Origin: Ceratodon purpureus
Taxonomy: Eukaryota > Streptophyta > Bryopsida > Pseudoditrichales > Ditrichaceae
DNA: 64,000 nt
Assembly (NCBI GenBank): GCA_014871385.1
Contig: CM026428.1
Location: forward strand, 5,601,356-5,665,355
Direction: 5' to 3'
Within the stretch, counting starts at the first letter, position 1, and every line of letters begins with the position of its first letter. This document shows positions 12,975 through 24,619 of this stretch, one piece after another. The translations under genes and the position numbers were made by a program. The notes beneath the pieces are model-generated. The model did no database searches and was not told the origin of the DNA. It saw only the letters and a list, made by a program, of their open reading frames with translations.

Positions 12975-13107
12975 GCAAACCATTCCAATGTATGCAAACC
13001 ATTCCAATTTATCCAAACCATTCCAATTTACACAAACCACTCCAATTTATGCAAACCACTCCAATTTATGCAAACCTCTCCAATTTACGCAAACCATTCC
13101 AATGTAT
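12975..13107. repeat. Seven 19-bp tandem repeats upstream of TEX1
   Basis: Seven consecutive 19-bp units with consensus GCAAACCATTCCAATTTAT and one to three substitutions each. The array ends about 360 bp before the TEX1 start codon, so it lies in the promoter or distal 5' region. It is either a minisatellite or a cluster of protein-binding sites. Confidence 0.88.
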
Positions 13108-13469
13108 GCAAAGACTCAATCGGCCGAAACCCCTTTCACACGGCAACAAGGGCACATAGCTTGAACCCGTTTCACACCTGCAAAGGGGAGCATGCGGACG
13201 AGCAAGCGACGAAGTCTCGGAGACGAGCTGCTCTCGATCGAGGCACTGCAGCTTGTGCGACGCCATCGCCATCGCTGCTCTCCATTCACGGACCCACCCC
13301 AATTGCATTGCCTGTGCAAAAGGCTCCTGCGTACCACTGCGGGGAGCAAAAGGCCGGAGCTCGCATTCGGGAGAAGTCGACGCATCCAAGGATTTCGAGG
13401 AGACGATAGAAGGCGATCGTATTGAGAGTGTGGGAGAGAGGGAGAGAGAGAGGGCGAGGGTGGGCGCAC

Positions 13470-16400
13470 ATGTCGACTGCGGAGGTCGTGGATGCGGCGC
13501 CGGGCCCATCCGCCCCGCTCACAGGCAAGGCCTTGTTCCGCAACTTGCACACCCGCGAGTTTCTGGGTCATAAGAAGAAGGTGGGCGTTTTGTTCCTCTC
13601 TGTTCTCGTTTTTTTCTGTGCTGGGATTTCTCTTTCTGGGTGGATTACGATACTCGAATTCTTCATTGTTGGCTTTTTTCTCAATTCGGAGTATTTTTTC
13701 GTCCATTTCTGGTCAAGTTGAAGCGTAGTGCAGTTTCAGGGTTTAGGGTTTTGTTGATGCCATTGTGGTTGATGTGGGAGAGTAATGTGTGAGATGAATT
13801 TTGAGTCTTGCATTGAATTGAATTGGATTTTCTTTGCAATGGTCAGAAGTGCACATGGACAGGAATTCTTAGTTTTGAGTATTTCGCTTAATTTTTTGGA
13901 AAATTCTTAGTGCTATCCTGCTGGAATGATCAGGGTTATTAGTTCTATGTACCTTATTGGTAGCTGCATTGGCATTGAAACCAGGATTTGTCATTGATGA
14001 TGTGTGTTGGTGGATTGCTTTGGTGCGTATTCAGGTGCATTCGGTAGCATGGAATTGTTCCGGGAAGAAGTTGGCATCCGGTTCCGTGGATCAGACTGCG
14101 AGAATATGGCATGTGGAGCCTCATGGTCATGTATGAGCATCGCAACTGTACCCTGTGTTTGCGTGCAATGTGGTTTATTTAGGTTCTGTTGATGAATGGA
14201 GGGTGTGTGTGGGAACAGACTAAGGGGAAGGACATGGAGCTGAAGGGGCACACAGATAGTGTTGATCAGCTATGTTGGGATCCCAAGCATGCGGATTTGT
14301 TGGCAACGGCGTCGGGTGACAAGACAGTGCGTCTCTGGGATGCCCGTAGTGAGTATTTATCAATGTACTCTCTGGTTTCACCTCCGTGTTTTTGCTCTCG
14401 TTTAGCTGAATTTAATCTGTTTTGCTTCTTGTTGACATTGCTCTATCGTCCGTTGGGTTTCCTATTGTGACAATGTCTGACTGACCTTGAGGCGTCACAA
14501 GCCTCTTTGCACTCATCATCGGCACAGGTCTTTTGGTTGTTTAGCTGGGAAATTATGAAGGCTTTTGAAGTTTTTGATGATGGATGTGCTGTTTGCAGCC
14601 GGAAAATGCTCTCAACAAGTTGAATTGAGCGGAGAGAACATCAATATAACATATAAGCCGGATGGCAGTCATATTGCTGTTGGTAATCGAGTAAGTACTT
14701 TTCGGCCGTTTGATGTCCCATATTGTGAACTGGTACTCCGAACACGTCGCAGCGCTTTGCATGTGAAATGCTGTTGGAAGCCCTCCTTGCACTGCCTATT
14801 AGAGTAGAGGCTTGATCTCCTTTACATTGGGTGTGAAAATCACCTGTGACAAAACATTCGCGACTTTCTGTCCCGTACTTGTGGAGCTAGAGAGGTAAGC
14901 GTATATTTTAATTCTAAAGACACACTTGTTTTGTTTGCAGGATGATGAGCTGACTATCATTGATGTTCGTAAGTTTAAAGCCATCCATAAACGCAAATTC
15001 ACGTATGAGGTATGTTTAATACCAGCCTGGTATAAAGCTAGCTAACGAACAGATTCATAATGTCAATGCGTGACATATGTGTTTTGATTGCGTCTGAATT
15101 TATCTTGCTGATCGAAGCTTGGATTGCACAGGTCAATGAAATTGCTTGGAACACAACTGGCGAATTCTTCTTCCTCACAACAGGAAATGGTGAGCCGGTG
15201 TTTCAGCCCGAAGCAATTTTAACCGCGGCATGAATGTCAGATTTGGTCAGTCCTTGAATGTAATGCATCTGTTTTGCATGCAGTGGCAACACATTTGTCT
15301 GTCTGTGATCTACAGAAATTTTTGCTGTTAATAAATTGCTGCTCGGATTTGTGTTCTCGTCACAATCATGAGCGCTTACTTAACTTCCGTTTCACAGGGA
15401 CTGTGGAGGTTCTTGAGTATCCCTCTTTGCAGACCTTACAAACACTGATTGCACATACAGCTGGTTGTTACTGCATTGCGATTGATCCTACTGGAAGGTA
15501 TTTCCTCGAGTGACCTTCCTTATATCAAGATGCTTTGTGCTTGCCTTTCTCCGTTCAATTTTCTTCAATGTCTGACTAGTGTGCAAATCTGTGGGCCAGG
15601 TATTTAGCTGTTGGGAGTGCGGACGCATTAGTTAGTTTATGGGATGTCTCAGAGATGTTATGCGTGCGGACGTTTACTAAGCTTGAGTAAGTTTCGACGA
15701 TTCCTCCTTTTGCTGTGGTTTGTATTTGTCTTTTGTTAGTATCCAAGCGCTTAACTCCGGCTTCAATGCGTCATGCTTTAATTTGGAGATCTTTGATTTA
15801 GTTCTAGTTTTGCAACTTTGCCTGAAGACAAAAATTGTTGCAAATCTGTTTCCCACGTATAGAGATGTTCAACGTATCGATCATTGGAGTGCAGGATAAT
15901 TTAGATGTGTCATGGGGAAGTTCAATGCATTGTGCTGTCTGTTTCATTTGTGACTCTACTAACATTCGTGCATCATCATTCGTGGTCTTTAAGGTGGCCT
16001 GTGCGGACAATCAGCTTCAACCATGACGGACAATACATTGCTTCGGCGAGTGAGGATCTTTTTATTGATATTGTAAGCCGTCTTGATCCGAATGCACTAG
16101 ATTTTGAAGTCAAGTTATGCACTCAAGCAACAGGTTTTTGGTGATGTTGTGCATTTGAAAAAGTGAGAACGTGTACGGTTCATCCTCTTCTGTCGATCTT
16201 CAGACTCTTCAGCTATATTTGTCACGTTGAGCTGTTTAGTTTAGTCTTTTTCATATACGTCCTAGATTTCTCCTCGTTTTCGTACCCTGCTGGTTGTTTT
16301 ATCGTCCCTTTGGCTCTGCATGAGGGCTGGTTGAATAAGTGATGTTTTATCTTCGTTCACATGTACATATGCTGTGCTGCAGGCCGAGGTGGATACTGGA

Positions 16401-16751
16401 CGATCTGTTTATCAAATACCTTGTCGGGCAGCTATGAACAGTGTCGAATGGAATCCTAAGTATAATTTATTGGCATTTGCTGCTGACGACAAGAACAAAT
16501 ATCAAACTGATGAAGGCATGCCTTTCTTACTAAACTTATTTCTTAATATGCTGTGCTGGTTCCAGTCTTTTTCTGTGATCACTACTTCAAAAATGCTAAT
16601 TCCTGCCTAGTTCAGTATTGTTCTTGAGATGGTATTTTGTGATGTTGATTATGAATTTCAATCTGAAAAAGTTTTGGAACTAAGGAATTTGCATGTTCGT
16701 TTCCGTCTGGTTACAGGAGTTTTTAGAGTTTTTGGATTTGAGAATCCATAA
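13470..16751 (+). CDS. TEX1: THO/TREX complex WD40 subunit TEX1/THOC3
   Basis: Eleven exons splice in phase: 13470-13580, 14035-14130, 14219-14348, 14599-14690, 14941-15009, 15132-15189, 15398-15497, 15600-15686, 15994-16072, 16383-16515, 16717-16751; 329 aa. The family's diagnostic order is visible: FRNLHTREFLGHKKK, ASGSVDQTARIWHVEPHGH, KGHTDSVDQLCWDPKHADL, ATASGDKTVRLWDAR, VELSGENINITYKPDG, HTAGCYCIAIDPTG, SLWDVSEMLCVRTFTKLEWPVR, ASASEDLFIDI, CRAAMNSVEWNPKYNLLAF, ending VFRVFGFENP. It should fold as a WD40 propeller. In the nucleus THO couples transcription to mRNA export and, in plants, supports small-RNA production. The tenth intron (16516-16716) begins with GC instead of GT. The first intron holds a telo-box-like TTTAGGGTTT near 13741. 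Confidence 0.95.
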
Positions 16752-17897
16752 CTTTTACACCAATGTTGGCGGATAGGGAGCGTTAAGAGATGCGGCTTCC
16801 ATCTTTTAAAAATGGAATCCAATTGACTCAACCCAGAAATCCCGGTGGATTTCTGGCTCGCATGTAGAATGTATCATCTGGAGCGCAGCTGTTTCGATAC
16901 CCTTGAAGATTCGAGTTCTTTAAGACTGGTTATCTTGGGGTCGAGTGTTATGAAACTAGAGGGCTTTCAGTTTTTCAATGCAGATTTTACAAGCTTTAGT
17001 TTCAGAAATTATATTTTGCGCACCCGCGCTCATGCTTTTGATTATCAACAACTTGGCTACCGTAACTCGGGGCTATAGTATTTTGCATATGTCGAGCGCA
17101 GGCTCGTTTAACTGCTGGTTTGTTAGTCCTACGGCTGTTGAAATCTGCGTGATGTGCTATTTATCAAGTACAGTAATGTGGTTCCTCTGAGAAGCTCAAT
17201 TGAAGGTCTACAAAATTTAGTTCTCGTTAACTTGTGCAAATACGAGATATGATTAGTCATCCGTTAGCTCTGCATTTAGCAGCAGAGCTGCCGTTCGGTG
17301 ATGGCGCGGGTGCAACAGGAGCAAGATAGCAGCTACACCATTGTCAACAGGATTGCACATCATGTCAAGTCACAAAAAATGCATGCCTGACTCACCTTAC
17401 CAGATCTGTCATTTCAATGCACTTAGAAAGACCAGGACATCTTCCTAAACTATTAATCACGACGAGCTTTTCCGGTAGGTGGTTGTGTCTAAGGCCACCT
17501 GCCGCAGTGGACCACATCTTTGCCTTCAATTCTAAGCGATTGGAACAAAACATCAAAGTTCACAAGAAGAAGAAGGAAGGCAGAAAAGAAGTACCATTTG
17601 AGAACGGCACAATGGCAACATATTCAACTTTTTGATGGTGATTTTAATACAACCATGAAGCTGCTAATTCTTGAAATAATTGTATAAAACTCAATGGAAA
17701 TCTGCAAAAAAAAGTTCACCAAGTCAGTGACGTTTTAAACCGAAGCAAGCCTTTAGAAAAATCGGACTGCAATGAAGCACCTTGAAAAAACCCGCAAGCA
17801 ATTTTTGGAAGCCGCTACCATGGTTGCCCAAACAGAGCCCCACCCAGACTCCACAACCCAGTGACAGGACCAAAAGAACGGATCACTGTAATGTAGT

Positions 17898-18119
17898 GCT
17901 ACGAGCGTTTTTTGGGGGCAGGGTTGATGAGCCTCTTAGTTTTTGGTTTTTTAGTTTAAAAACCCTATGGGTGTCCTCCTGAAACAATTTAGGGGCCGCA
18001 GGCTCCATTTTTGAATTCAAAATTACCAAAAATGACCTTGGGGGGTCCAAATTCAAAATTTCAGGATTTTGGAAGAAAAAAGCCAACCAATGGGAGTGGC
18101 TCCTAAAAACGCTCGTAGC
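17898..18119. repeat. Inverted repeat, possible MITE remnant
   Basis: GCTACGAGCGTTTTT at 17898-17912 is exactly reverse-complementary to 18105-18119, and similarity continues weakly outward (ATGTAG versus ATGTATTTT). The 222-bp span also has internal AATTCAAAATT repeats. I find no convincing target-site duplication. Confidence 0.5.
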
Positions 18120-18242
18120 GCTAAAATACATGGATCCCAAAAGAACCCTCCACCGCCTAACGAAACTCCACCCCCAAGGGTCGCCAAAACGGACACCATT
18201 CCTTCCGGAAGGACCCTAACGGTATTACAGCCCCATGAAGAA

Positions 18243-18571
18243 GGTCCGACCAATTAGACCTCGGTAGCTCCTCCCTCCCTCCCTCCCTCCTTCCGTCCCC
18301 ATCGATGCTGTCCTAACAAGGAACCCAACAGGTTCTATTCACACTGCAACCACTCCAAACAAACCCAAAACATCCAAACCCTCCACCTGAAAGCGACGCC
18401 CCTCCCACCAGAGACCCCACCCACCCGATGACTAGACCAAAAAGCCCAAACTAGCGGACTTACAGACCATAACGTAATACCACCTCTAACCATAAAAGGC
18501 CCATAACGGTATAACACTCCCCCCACCAGGAGAGGAGGGTCCGACCAATTGGACCTCGGTAGCTCCTCCCT
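18243..18571. repeat. Duplicated 34-bp block upstream of PDH E1-alpha
   Basis: A 34-bp block starting GGTCCGACCAATT and ending TAGCTCCTCCCT occurs at 18243-18276 and at 18538-18571 with one mismatch. Weaker similarity extends about 30 bp to the left (AACGGTAT). The second copy lies about 220 bp upstream of the PDH start codon. A duplicated regulatory segment is one reading. Confidence 0.75.
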
Positions 18572-18792
18572 GGACCAGGCTCACTCAAACTGTAAGGCAC
18601 CCCATTTGCTCCACCACACTCCCATCGCCACACTCCCATCGCCACACTCCCATCGCCACTCTCCCTCCGAGCATCGGCAAAACCGAGGTCCAGCCCGCTC
18701 CCTTATATCCCACGCGCGGAGGGAGCTCACGCAAGGAGGTCTTGTCGACCAGCCAGTCATTTAGTGCAGGGACAGACCGGGAGGGAGGTGCG

Positions 18793-20377
18793 ATGGCGGC
18801 TCTCTCGTCGCTGCGTGTGGTGGTGCCGCAGGTGGACATTACGCGGGGGGCGTCGGGGGCGCAGGGGGCGCACTCCGCCGGCGCGGTCGGGGACAAGGCG
18901 TTCTTCGGCCTGCGCAGCGGCCAGCGTCTCGGGGCCGAGGTCGGGAGGGTGACTCTCCGGGGGTGCGGAGTGGCCGTTCCTGCTGGCAATGTGCGGGCGA
19001 CTGCTGCGGCGTCTAAGGTTGTGAAGGAGAAGGCCAAGAGTGAGAAGGCGCAGCTGGTGAGTTGGGCGGGGGATTTCGATTGGGTGCGGATTGGATTGTT
19101 AGGTTATGGTGCAATGCCGGGGGTTTTGGAGGGGGGTGGTTATTGAGGGAGTTTTTGGGGTTTTGGTGGGTTGATGGATGTGTGTGTGGGATTGGTTTGG
19201 CAGTTGGTGACGAAGGAGGAGGGGTTGGAGCTTTATGAGGATATGGTGCTGGGGCGGAGCTTCGAGGATATGTGCGCGCAGATGTACTACAGGGGGAAGA
19301 TGTTCGGGTTTGTGCATCTGTACAATGGGCAGGAGGCTGTGTCGACGGGGTTCATTAAGCTGTTGAGGAAGGAGGACTATGTGACGTCGACGTATAGAGA
19401 TCACGTGCATGCGTTGAGCAAGGGGGTGCCCGCGCGGCAGGTCATGGCGGAGCTTTTTGGGAAGACCACGGGGTGCTGCAGGGGTCAAGGAGGGTCCATG
19501 CATATGTTCTCGGCGGAGCATGGGTTGTTGGGAGGGTTTGCTTTTATTGGAGAGGGGATTCCGGTGGCTGTGGGGGCTGCTTTCTCCAGCAAGTACAAGC
19601 GGGAGGTTCTGAAGGACGACAAGGCGGATACCGTGTCGATCGCGTTCTTCGGTGACGGAACTGCGAACAATGGCCAGTTTTTTGAGTGTTTGAACATGGC
19701 CCAGCTGTGGAAGTTGCCGGTCATCTTTGTGGTTGAGAACAATTTGTGGGCTATTGGTATGTCGCACTACAGATCGACCTCGGACGTGGAAATCTGGAAG
19801 AAGGGCCCTGCGTTTGGCATGGCTAGTGCCCACGTGGACGGCATGGACGTGTTGAAGGTTAGGGAGGTCGCTAAGGAGGCCGTGGCGAGGGCCAGGAGAG
19901 GAGATGGACCTACTCTCATTGAATGCGAGACGTACCGATTCAGGGGCCACTCTCTTGCCGACCCTGATGAACTCCGATCCCCTGGTAAGATTGGTCAATC
20001 GACTACCCAATGCCTTAAAGAGTTCGACTAATATGGGTCCAATTAGTCTTTTTCCTTGATCTCAGTTTGCCTTAACGTCACAATTGCCTGCTTTTGCAGC
20101 TGAGAAGGCACACTATGCTGCCAGGGATCCCATCGTCGCCCTGAAGAAGTACTTGCTAGAGAATGAGTTGGCCACCGAGGCTGACTTGAAGAGCATTGAG
20201 AAGAAGATTGATGACGTTGTGGAGGACGCTGTAGAATTCGCCGATGCCAGTCCCTTGCCGCAGCGCAGCCAATTGCTCGAGAATGTATTTGCCGACCCGA
20301 AGGGATTTGGGATAGGTCCTGATGGCAAGTACCGTTGTGAAGACCCTGGATTTACTGCTGGAACTGCCCAAGTGTAA
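18793..20377 (+). CDS. Plastid pyruvate dehydrogenase E1 component, alpha subunit
   Basis: Decarboxylates pyruvate with thiamine diphosphate as the first step of the plastid pyruvate dehydrogenase complex, making acetyl-CoA for fatty-acid synthesis. Exons 18793-19056, 19204-19984 and 20100-20377 splice in phase to 440 aa. The first 80 or so residues are Ala/Gly/Arg/Ser-rich, fitting a transit peptide. The E1 domain runs from about residue 90: [50 protein letters not shown]. The ThDP motif has GDGTANN at about 238 and the closing NN at about 267. [13 protein letters not shown] carries the loop that is phosphorylated in mitochondrial enzymes; the C-terminus ends [11 protein letters not shown] like other plastid forms. 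The overall match is to the plastid rather than the mitochondrial paralogue. Confidence 0.95.
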
Positions 20378-21514
20378 TGCTTCACGTTGAAATTGTACTC
20401 TCCTCCAGTATGCTCTGGAAGTGCTCCAAGTGAAATATTACAGCTTGTGCTTATTGAGTGCTGTTTTTGGACCTTGAGCATTTCTGTTCTAGGAGTTGGA
20501 ATTCATACCATACTTAGACTCATGGTAGTCGAGAGACGTGGCGTTGGTTGTTCTAATGAGAGCATTAGTCTGGTAGAATCAGCACATGAACAGGCTCTGG
20601 GTATACAGGTATTATAGAGGGTGGTCTCCTAGATTCTCTAGGGTGAGCACTCAATTGTCGTTAGTCGGTCTATAATTTAGACCAGTAAAGTGTGAACTCT
20701 GCCATTTTTCTCCTATATCACATCCCTGTGTCGGCGGTTTTTTATTGTACTAGTTTCATTTGGAATGGAAGAATCTAGTTTAGGACAAGCGAGCTTCATT
20801 CTACCAAGATGTGCTCTACTGTGTGACATGTTCTAAAACCTTCACAGACCAGGGACCATTGTCATACTGTATGCTGTCAAGATTCAAATTGTACTGTACA
20901 TCTTGAAGTTACTCCGCAATTCCAGTACAACATTTAATTTTGTTTTCCTAGAGCAAAGCGTCCAGTCAATTCCACTGAATAATTTTATGCTCATCCTACA
21001 ACAGGAAAAATTGCTCGTTTTAGAATAGTTTCAAAAAGAAAGCGTATACATTTCCTTTACACAGTCACCGGAAATGCAACTGATTCTTAATTTGGTGCAC
21101 GGTATGGGACCCCAAGACATCTTTCAGTTGGTGCAACATGCTTACAAGGTAGTTGACACATTCTCAAATTTGTGTATACCATCACAACATTATGGCACTT
21201 GCATATTACTCCAGCAATGTGTGCCGCTTGAAACTTCGAAACCAATGCTCACTCTCAGAGAACCTTCTCATTGTTGATCTCAGTGAGTGTAATGGTATTT
21301 GCTGCCAGAAAACACGGGACCATTCTACCGAGATTGTTTCTGATAACTTAAGGGCACCATGCCATGGTAGGTGTGCAAGATCAAAAGGTTTTATCACACT
21401 GTTTTGACCACAACATAGAAAGAGTGATTCATGGCTTTGTTCCACGATAAATGCGTTGCAGTGCTAAAAAAAATAGGACACCAACTAACGAGATCAACCC
21501 ATGGTAAATATTAA
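20378..21514. other. Intergenic, no N-terminal bHLH exons
   Basis: Contains the expected 3' UTR of the PDH gene and AT-rich spacer. I looked here for the bHLH-MYC_N domain that should precede the bHLH exon downstream and found no open frame resembling it. Confidence 0.55.
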
Positions 21515-22299
21515 ATGCTACAAGTGCCTTTGTGCACCTTTGTACCTTTGTGCACCTTTGTACCTTTGTGCGCTGCTCTTCACCTTTGTACCTTTGTGCA
21601 CTGCTCTTACAAGATTAGACCTCTTCAGCAGAACCAGAGCTTGTTATCAGGACCTCCTGTGAGCACAAGCGGACGCTCAGGTTTTGATCAGTCAGAACAA
21701 GATTGTCAAGAATCAGAAGCTGAAATCTCCTTTAAGACGAGTAGCGCTGTGGAGTTTAGTCTGAATGTCGGCACGAAACCCCCACGCAAGCGGGGTCGAA
21801 AGCCAGCTAATGACCGGGAGGAGCCTCTAAGTCATGTGCAGGCCGAAAGACAAAGGAGAGAAAAGCTCAATCAACGATTCTATGCTTTGCGTGGTGTTGT
21901 GCCGAATGTTTCAAAAGTAAGCCCTCTTTCCTGTTAACGACCGACCCATGTATTCACCTTCTATGTAGTTTTACGGTCGACTCAAGATTTGGTGTCTGAC
22001 ATCAGATGGACAAAGCATCTTTGCTGGGGGATGCTATAGCCTACATCAATGAGCTGCAGAGCAAGCTTCAAGCGGCCGAGGTTCAAATCAAGGACCTGCG
22101 AGGTTCGAGAGTTGACAAGTCTCAGGAATCACTCACTATTGCCAGAGGCTCCGCACCCAAGGATGGGCTGAGCACAAGGCCACAAGGAAGTGCCAACAGC
22201 ACGTCAGTCTCTCGAAACACATTGGGTGGTGTGAACCAATATAAGAGGACAAAAGAGACCCACGGTCAAAGCCTTGAACTGGGCCCTATCTGTAAATGA
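21515..22299 (+). CDS. MYC-type bHLH transcription factor, N-terminally truncated
   Basis: Two exons, 21515-21916 and 22006-22299, joined by a GT-AG intron in phase. The DNA-binding part is well preserved: [20 protein letters not shown], then [20 protein letters not shown] and, after the intron, [20 protein letters not shown]. The His-Glu-Arg contacts (HVQAERQRR) predict G-box (CACGTG) binding as in the MYC2 group. Full MYC2-type proteins have about 400 residues before this point, with JAZ-interaction and activation domains, and a C-terminal ACT-like dimerisation domain; neither is visible. The first 35 codons are encoded by a TTTGTGCACCTTTGTACC-type tandem repeat, so the true exon may begin nearer 21632. 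A truncated paralogue, a pseudogene or a competitor-type small bHLH are all possible; transcription is unknown. Confidence 0.65.
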
Positions 22300-22413
22300 A
22301 AAGGAAACCAGATGTGCTTTGGAAATGGTCACCATGGCTACTCAAATCCAATTAAGTAGGGTGTCTGAGATAATCCCACTTACCAGCGCCACGAGTCGTC
22401 AGCTTCTTGAAGT

Positions 22414-22881
22414 TTAGGCATGTGAGTGGCCGTCTTTGTCCATGTCCTGCTCTGGGCTGGGGCTCACGCTGCGCCGATTTTCTCGTGGGGCAGGTGTCTG
22501 CTCGCCACCATGAGCGTCTGGGCTCGCACTGCGCCCACCACGAATTGGGCTCCTGCTCACAGTTCGACCGTTGGTTGCAGGGCTAACCGACATGCTGCAC
22601 CACCACCACAACAAGAATTAGCGACTAGACACCTGGGCCTCAACACAAGGATAAAGAAGGATGAAGAAGCTAGTCCATTGCACTAAAGGCACACAAAACA
22701 GACCACTGTACAACTGCTTGACCGACCTGCTGTTTGGCCTTGGACTGTTGCTGCAGTTGCGCTCAATATGGACTGTTGCTGCAGTTCCGCAATAGTGCCT
22801 CGCATCATCAGCATCTCGAGCATCGGTGGATTCCCGAACAAAGCCCAAACGCTCTTCCCAGGAATTCCCAGGAGGCATCAT
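22414..22881 (-). pseudogene. RS2Z-type SR splicing factor fragment
   Basis: Two minus-strand pieces resemble plant RS2Z SR proteins. The upstream piece (22881-about 22720) reads FVRESTDARDADDARHY, like the end of the RRM (FVEFSDPRDADDAR in the family), and then HIERNCSNSPRPNSRS, like the second zinc knuckle and its linker. The downstream piece (about 22598-22414) is a Ser/Arg/Pro tail with RTVSRSPIRGG and ENRRSVSPSPEQ, ending in a stop. The rest of the RRM and the first knuckle are missing. The knuckle is preceded by a duplicated GGACTGTTGCTGCAGTT on the plus strand that replaces the expected Cys residues. I find no RRM start upstream. Most likely a decayed copy. Confidence 0.5.
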
Positions 22882-23339
22882 CCGCTACAATCACATGATA
22901 AGCTCAGTATAACCAGTATGATGGATATCACCCAGTCCCCAACTCATAACACTTACCCATCAGCATACACTCTAACACAACAAGGCAAATCCCTAGACAA
23001 AGCTTGAAGAGCGTTTTCTATCACCCACATTGTAGCCGATTCCCTCCCTGCCCCTTGGAATCTCGTTGACGCAAATCGGGAAGAACTCATCCAAGCATTG
23101 TTCCTCGGATGCTGCTCCTGGTGGACTCTGGCAATGGCTTGGGTATGCAAAAGGAACTGATGTAAAGTCGTCCTCCCCGTCTAGAACTCTGCGGCCACTC
23201 ATACACATGAACCTGAACATACATACAAACAAACAAACAAGCCTTGCTGCCTCTTCCAATCGCGACCACCAATTCCACCAAAAGACCTCCACTTCCACCA
23301 AAGACCTCCATCATGCAAGTAACGCTTAGCCTACCCATT

Positions 23340-23459
23340 CCCACGATCCGTTTGTCCACGCTGAACCCTGGGGGATCGAGAGCGCGAGCGAAGTCCCATC
23401 CCACGATCCGTTTGTCCACGCTGAACCCTGGGGGATCGAGAGCGCGAGCGAAGTCCCAT
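23340..23459. repeat. Perfect 60-bp tandem duplication
   Basis: Two adjacent 60-bp units are identical apart from the junction base. Sixty bases equals twenty codons, so a minus-strand open frame at 23087-23497 carries two identical 20-residue repeats, but that frame shows no known domain. Confidence 0.92.
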
Positions 23460-23499
23460 TGTCCTGCGCAAACAAGGAAAGAGGAAATTCCGATCACTT

Positions 23500-24616
23500 A
23501 AGCTCTTCCAAGGGAGTCCTGCGCAAGCGAGCGCAACCCAATGAACATCAACTAGGCCTTGGAAAGACGAGTCAACTTGTCTTCAGTCTAAAGCCTAGAT
23601 ATCAAACGATCAGCTCCTCAGAAAGCTCGCGAGGCTATTTTACAGCGCCATCACTCAGGGTGGACTTAACAGGACGATTAAGAAAGATTCTTCGGACGAG
23701 ATTACCGTCTCCTCCTTGTCGCTGGTAGGGATTTCTGAGACGAGACACTCTGCTGTTGCGACCTCGAAGCTCGTGTCCGTAAATTCTCTGAATCCTCGAC
23801 GTCTACGAGACAAGGAAGATCATTCCAAGAGGCACAAATGTGGCGTCCAGTATGCCTTCCCAGGAATTCATCTCCGCAATCTAATCAATCTCGACCTGTA
23901 ACACAAAATATTACTTCATTCTCACATTGAACGAAACAGTAGTCAATTAGGGAACTGTCTGGCTCAATTCTCAATAATTGGAAATGACCTACCTCTGGCA
24001 ATCGATCGCCTCGAGAACCCCTCCGCCGCACATAGACCCGAGTGTCCGCCTCGATCCTTGAAAATTCTGCTCACGCCACCCCTGCCTATGAAACACGAAT
24101 TTCCATAAAAACATGAGCCATGAATCTGTTCACTCCTGACCAACCCTGAAAACCCAAACCCTCGTCGCTGAACGTACCAAATTGCGTGAAGTTACACGAA
24201 TCCGAAAAGCGAGAATCGGTCATTAATCCAAGCCTGGTCCATAAACCCAAACCCTCAAAACACGATCAGTGCATTGCATGAAGGTACAGACTGAGGGGAT
24301 TTGGGGGCGCGAGATGCTTGCATGAAAAAAGAGTGAGAGAGGTCTGGCGATCGTTGGGGTGCTTTGCTTTGCGGCGCTGCCTTGCTTGCCTGCAGCTGCA
24401 TTCGCGGCCCGACCGAGGGAGACGACTCGTGATTGGGTGAGACCTCCCTGTCCACGTGGTATGTCGACTTGGCATTTCGCCCTGTCGGCCTTTTGCCACG
24501 AGGGATCTGCGTAGTTCGTCCCTTCACCATTCCAGGAGCCGGTCTCCATTCGGGAAGCCCTCCCTTAAAAATCATAAAATCTTAAACCTAACAATACAGC
24601 AATTACTTTACATAAT
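23500..24616. other. No gene recognised
   Basis: Moderate-GC sequence with short open frames on both strands, none resembling a family I know. It may include upstream remains of the RS2Z-like fragment or 5' flanking DNA of it. This is the last stretch before the AT-rich transposon zone. Confidence 0.45.
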
Positions 24617-24619
24617 TAA

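Larger units (their letters stand above)
16752..18792. other. Intergenic between TEX1 and PDH E1-alpha
   Basis: No gene is recognisable over 2 kb. It contains an inverted repeat at 17898-18119, a duplicated promoter-side block at about 18220-18571, a CCCT microsatellite near 18269-18292 and three CCATCGCCACACT-like repeats near 18620-18660. The last 200 bp should be the PDH gene's proximal promoter and 5' UTR. Confidence 0.6.

Noticed and set aside
19099..20010. 303-codon minus-strand frame opposite PDH E1-alpha
   Set aside because: Antisense shadow of a GC-rich real exon; His/Pro-rich composition and no family similarity.
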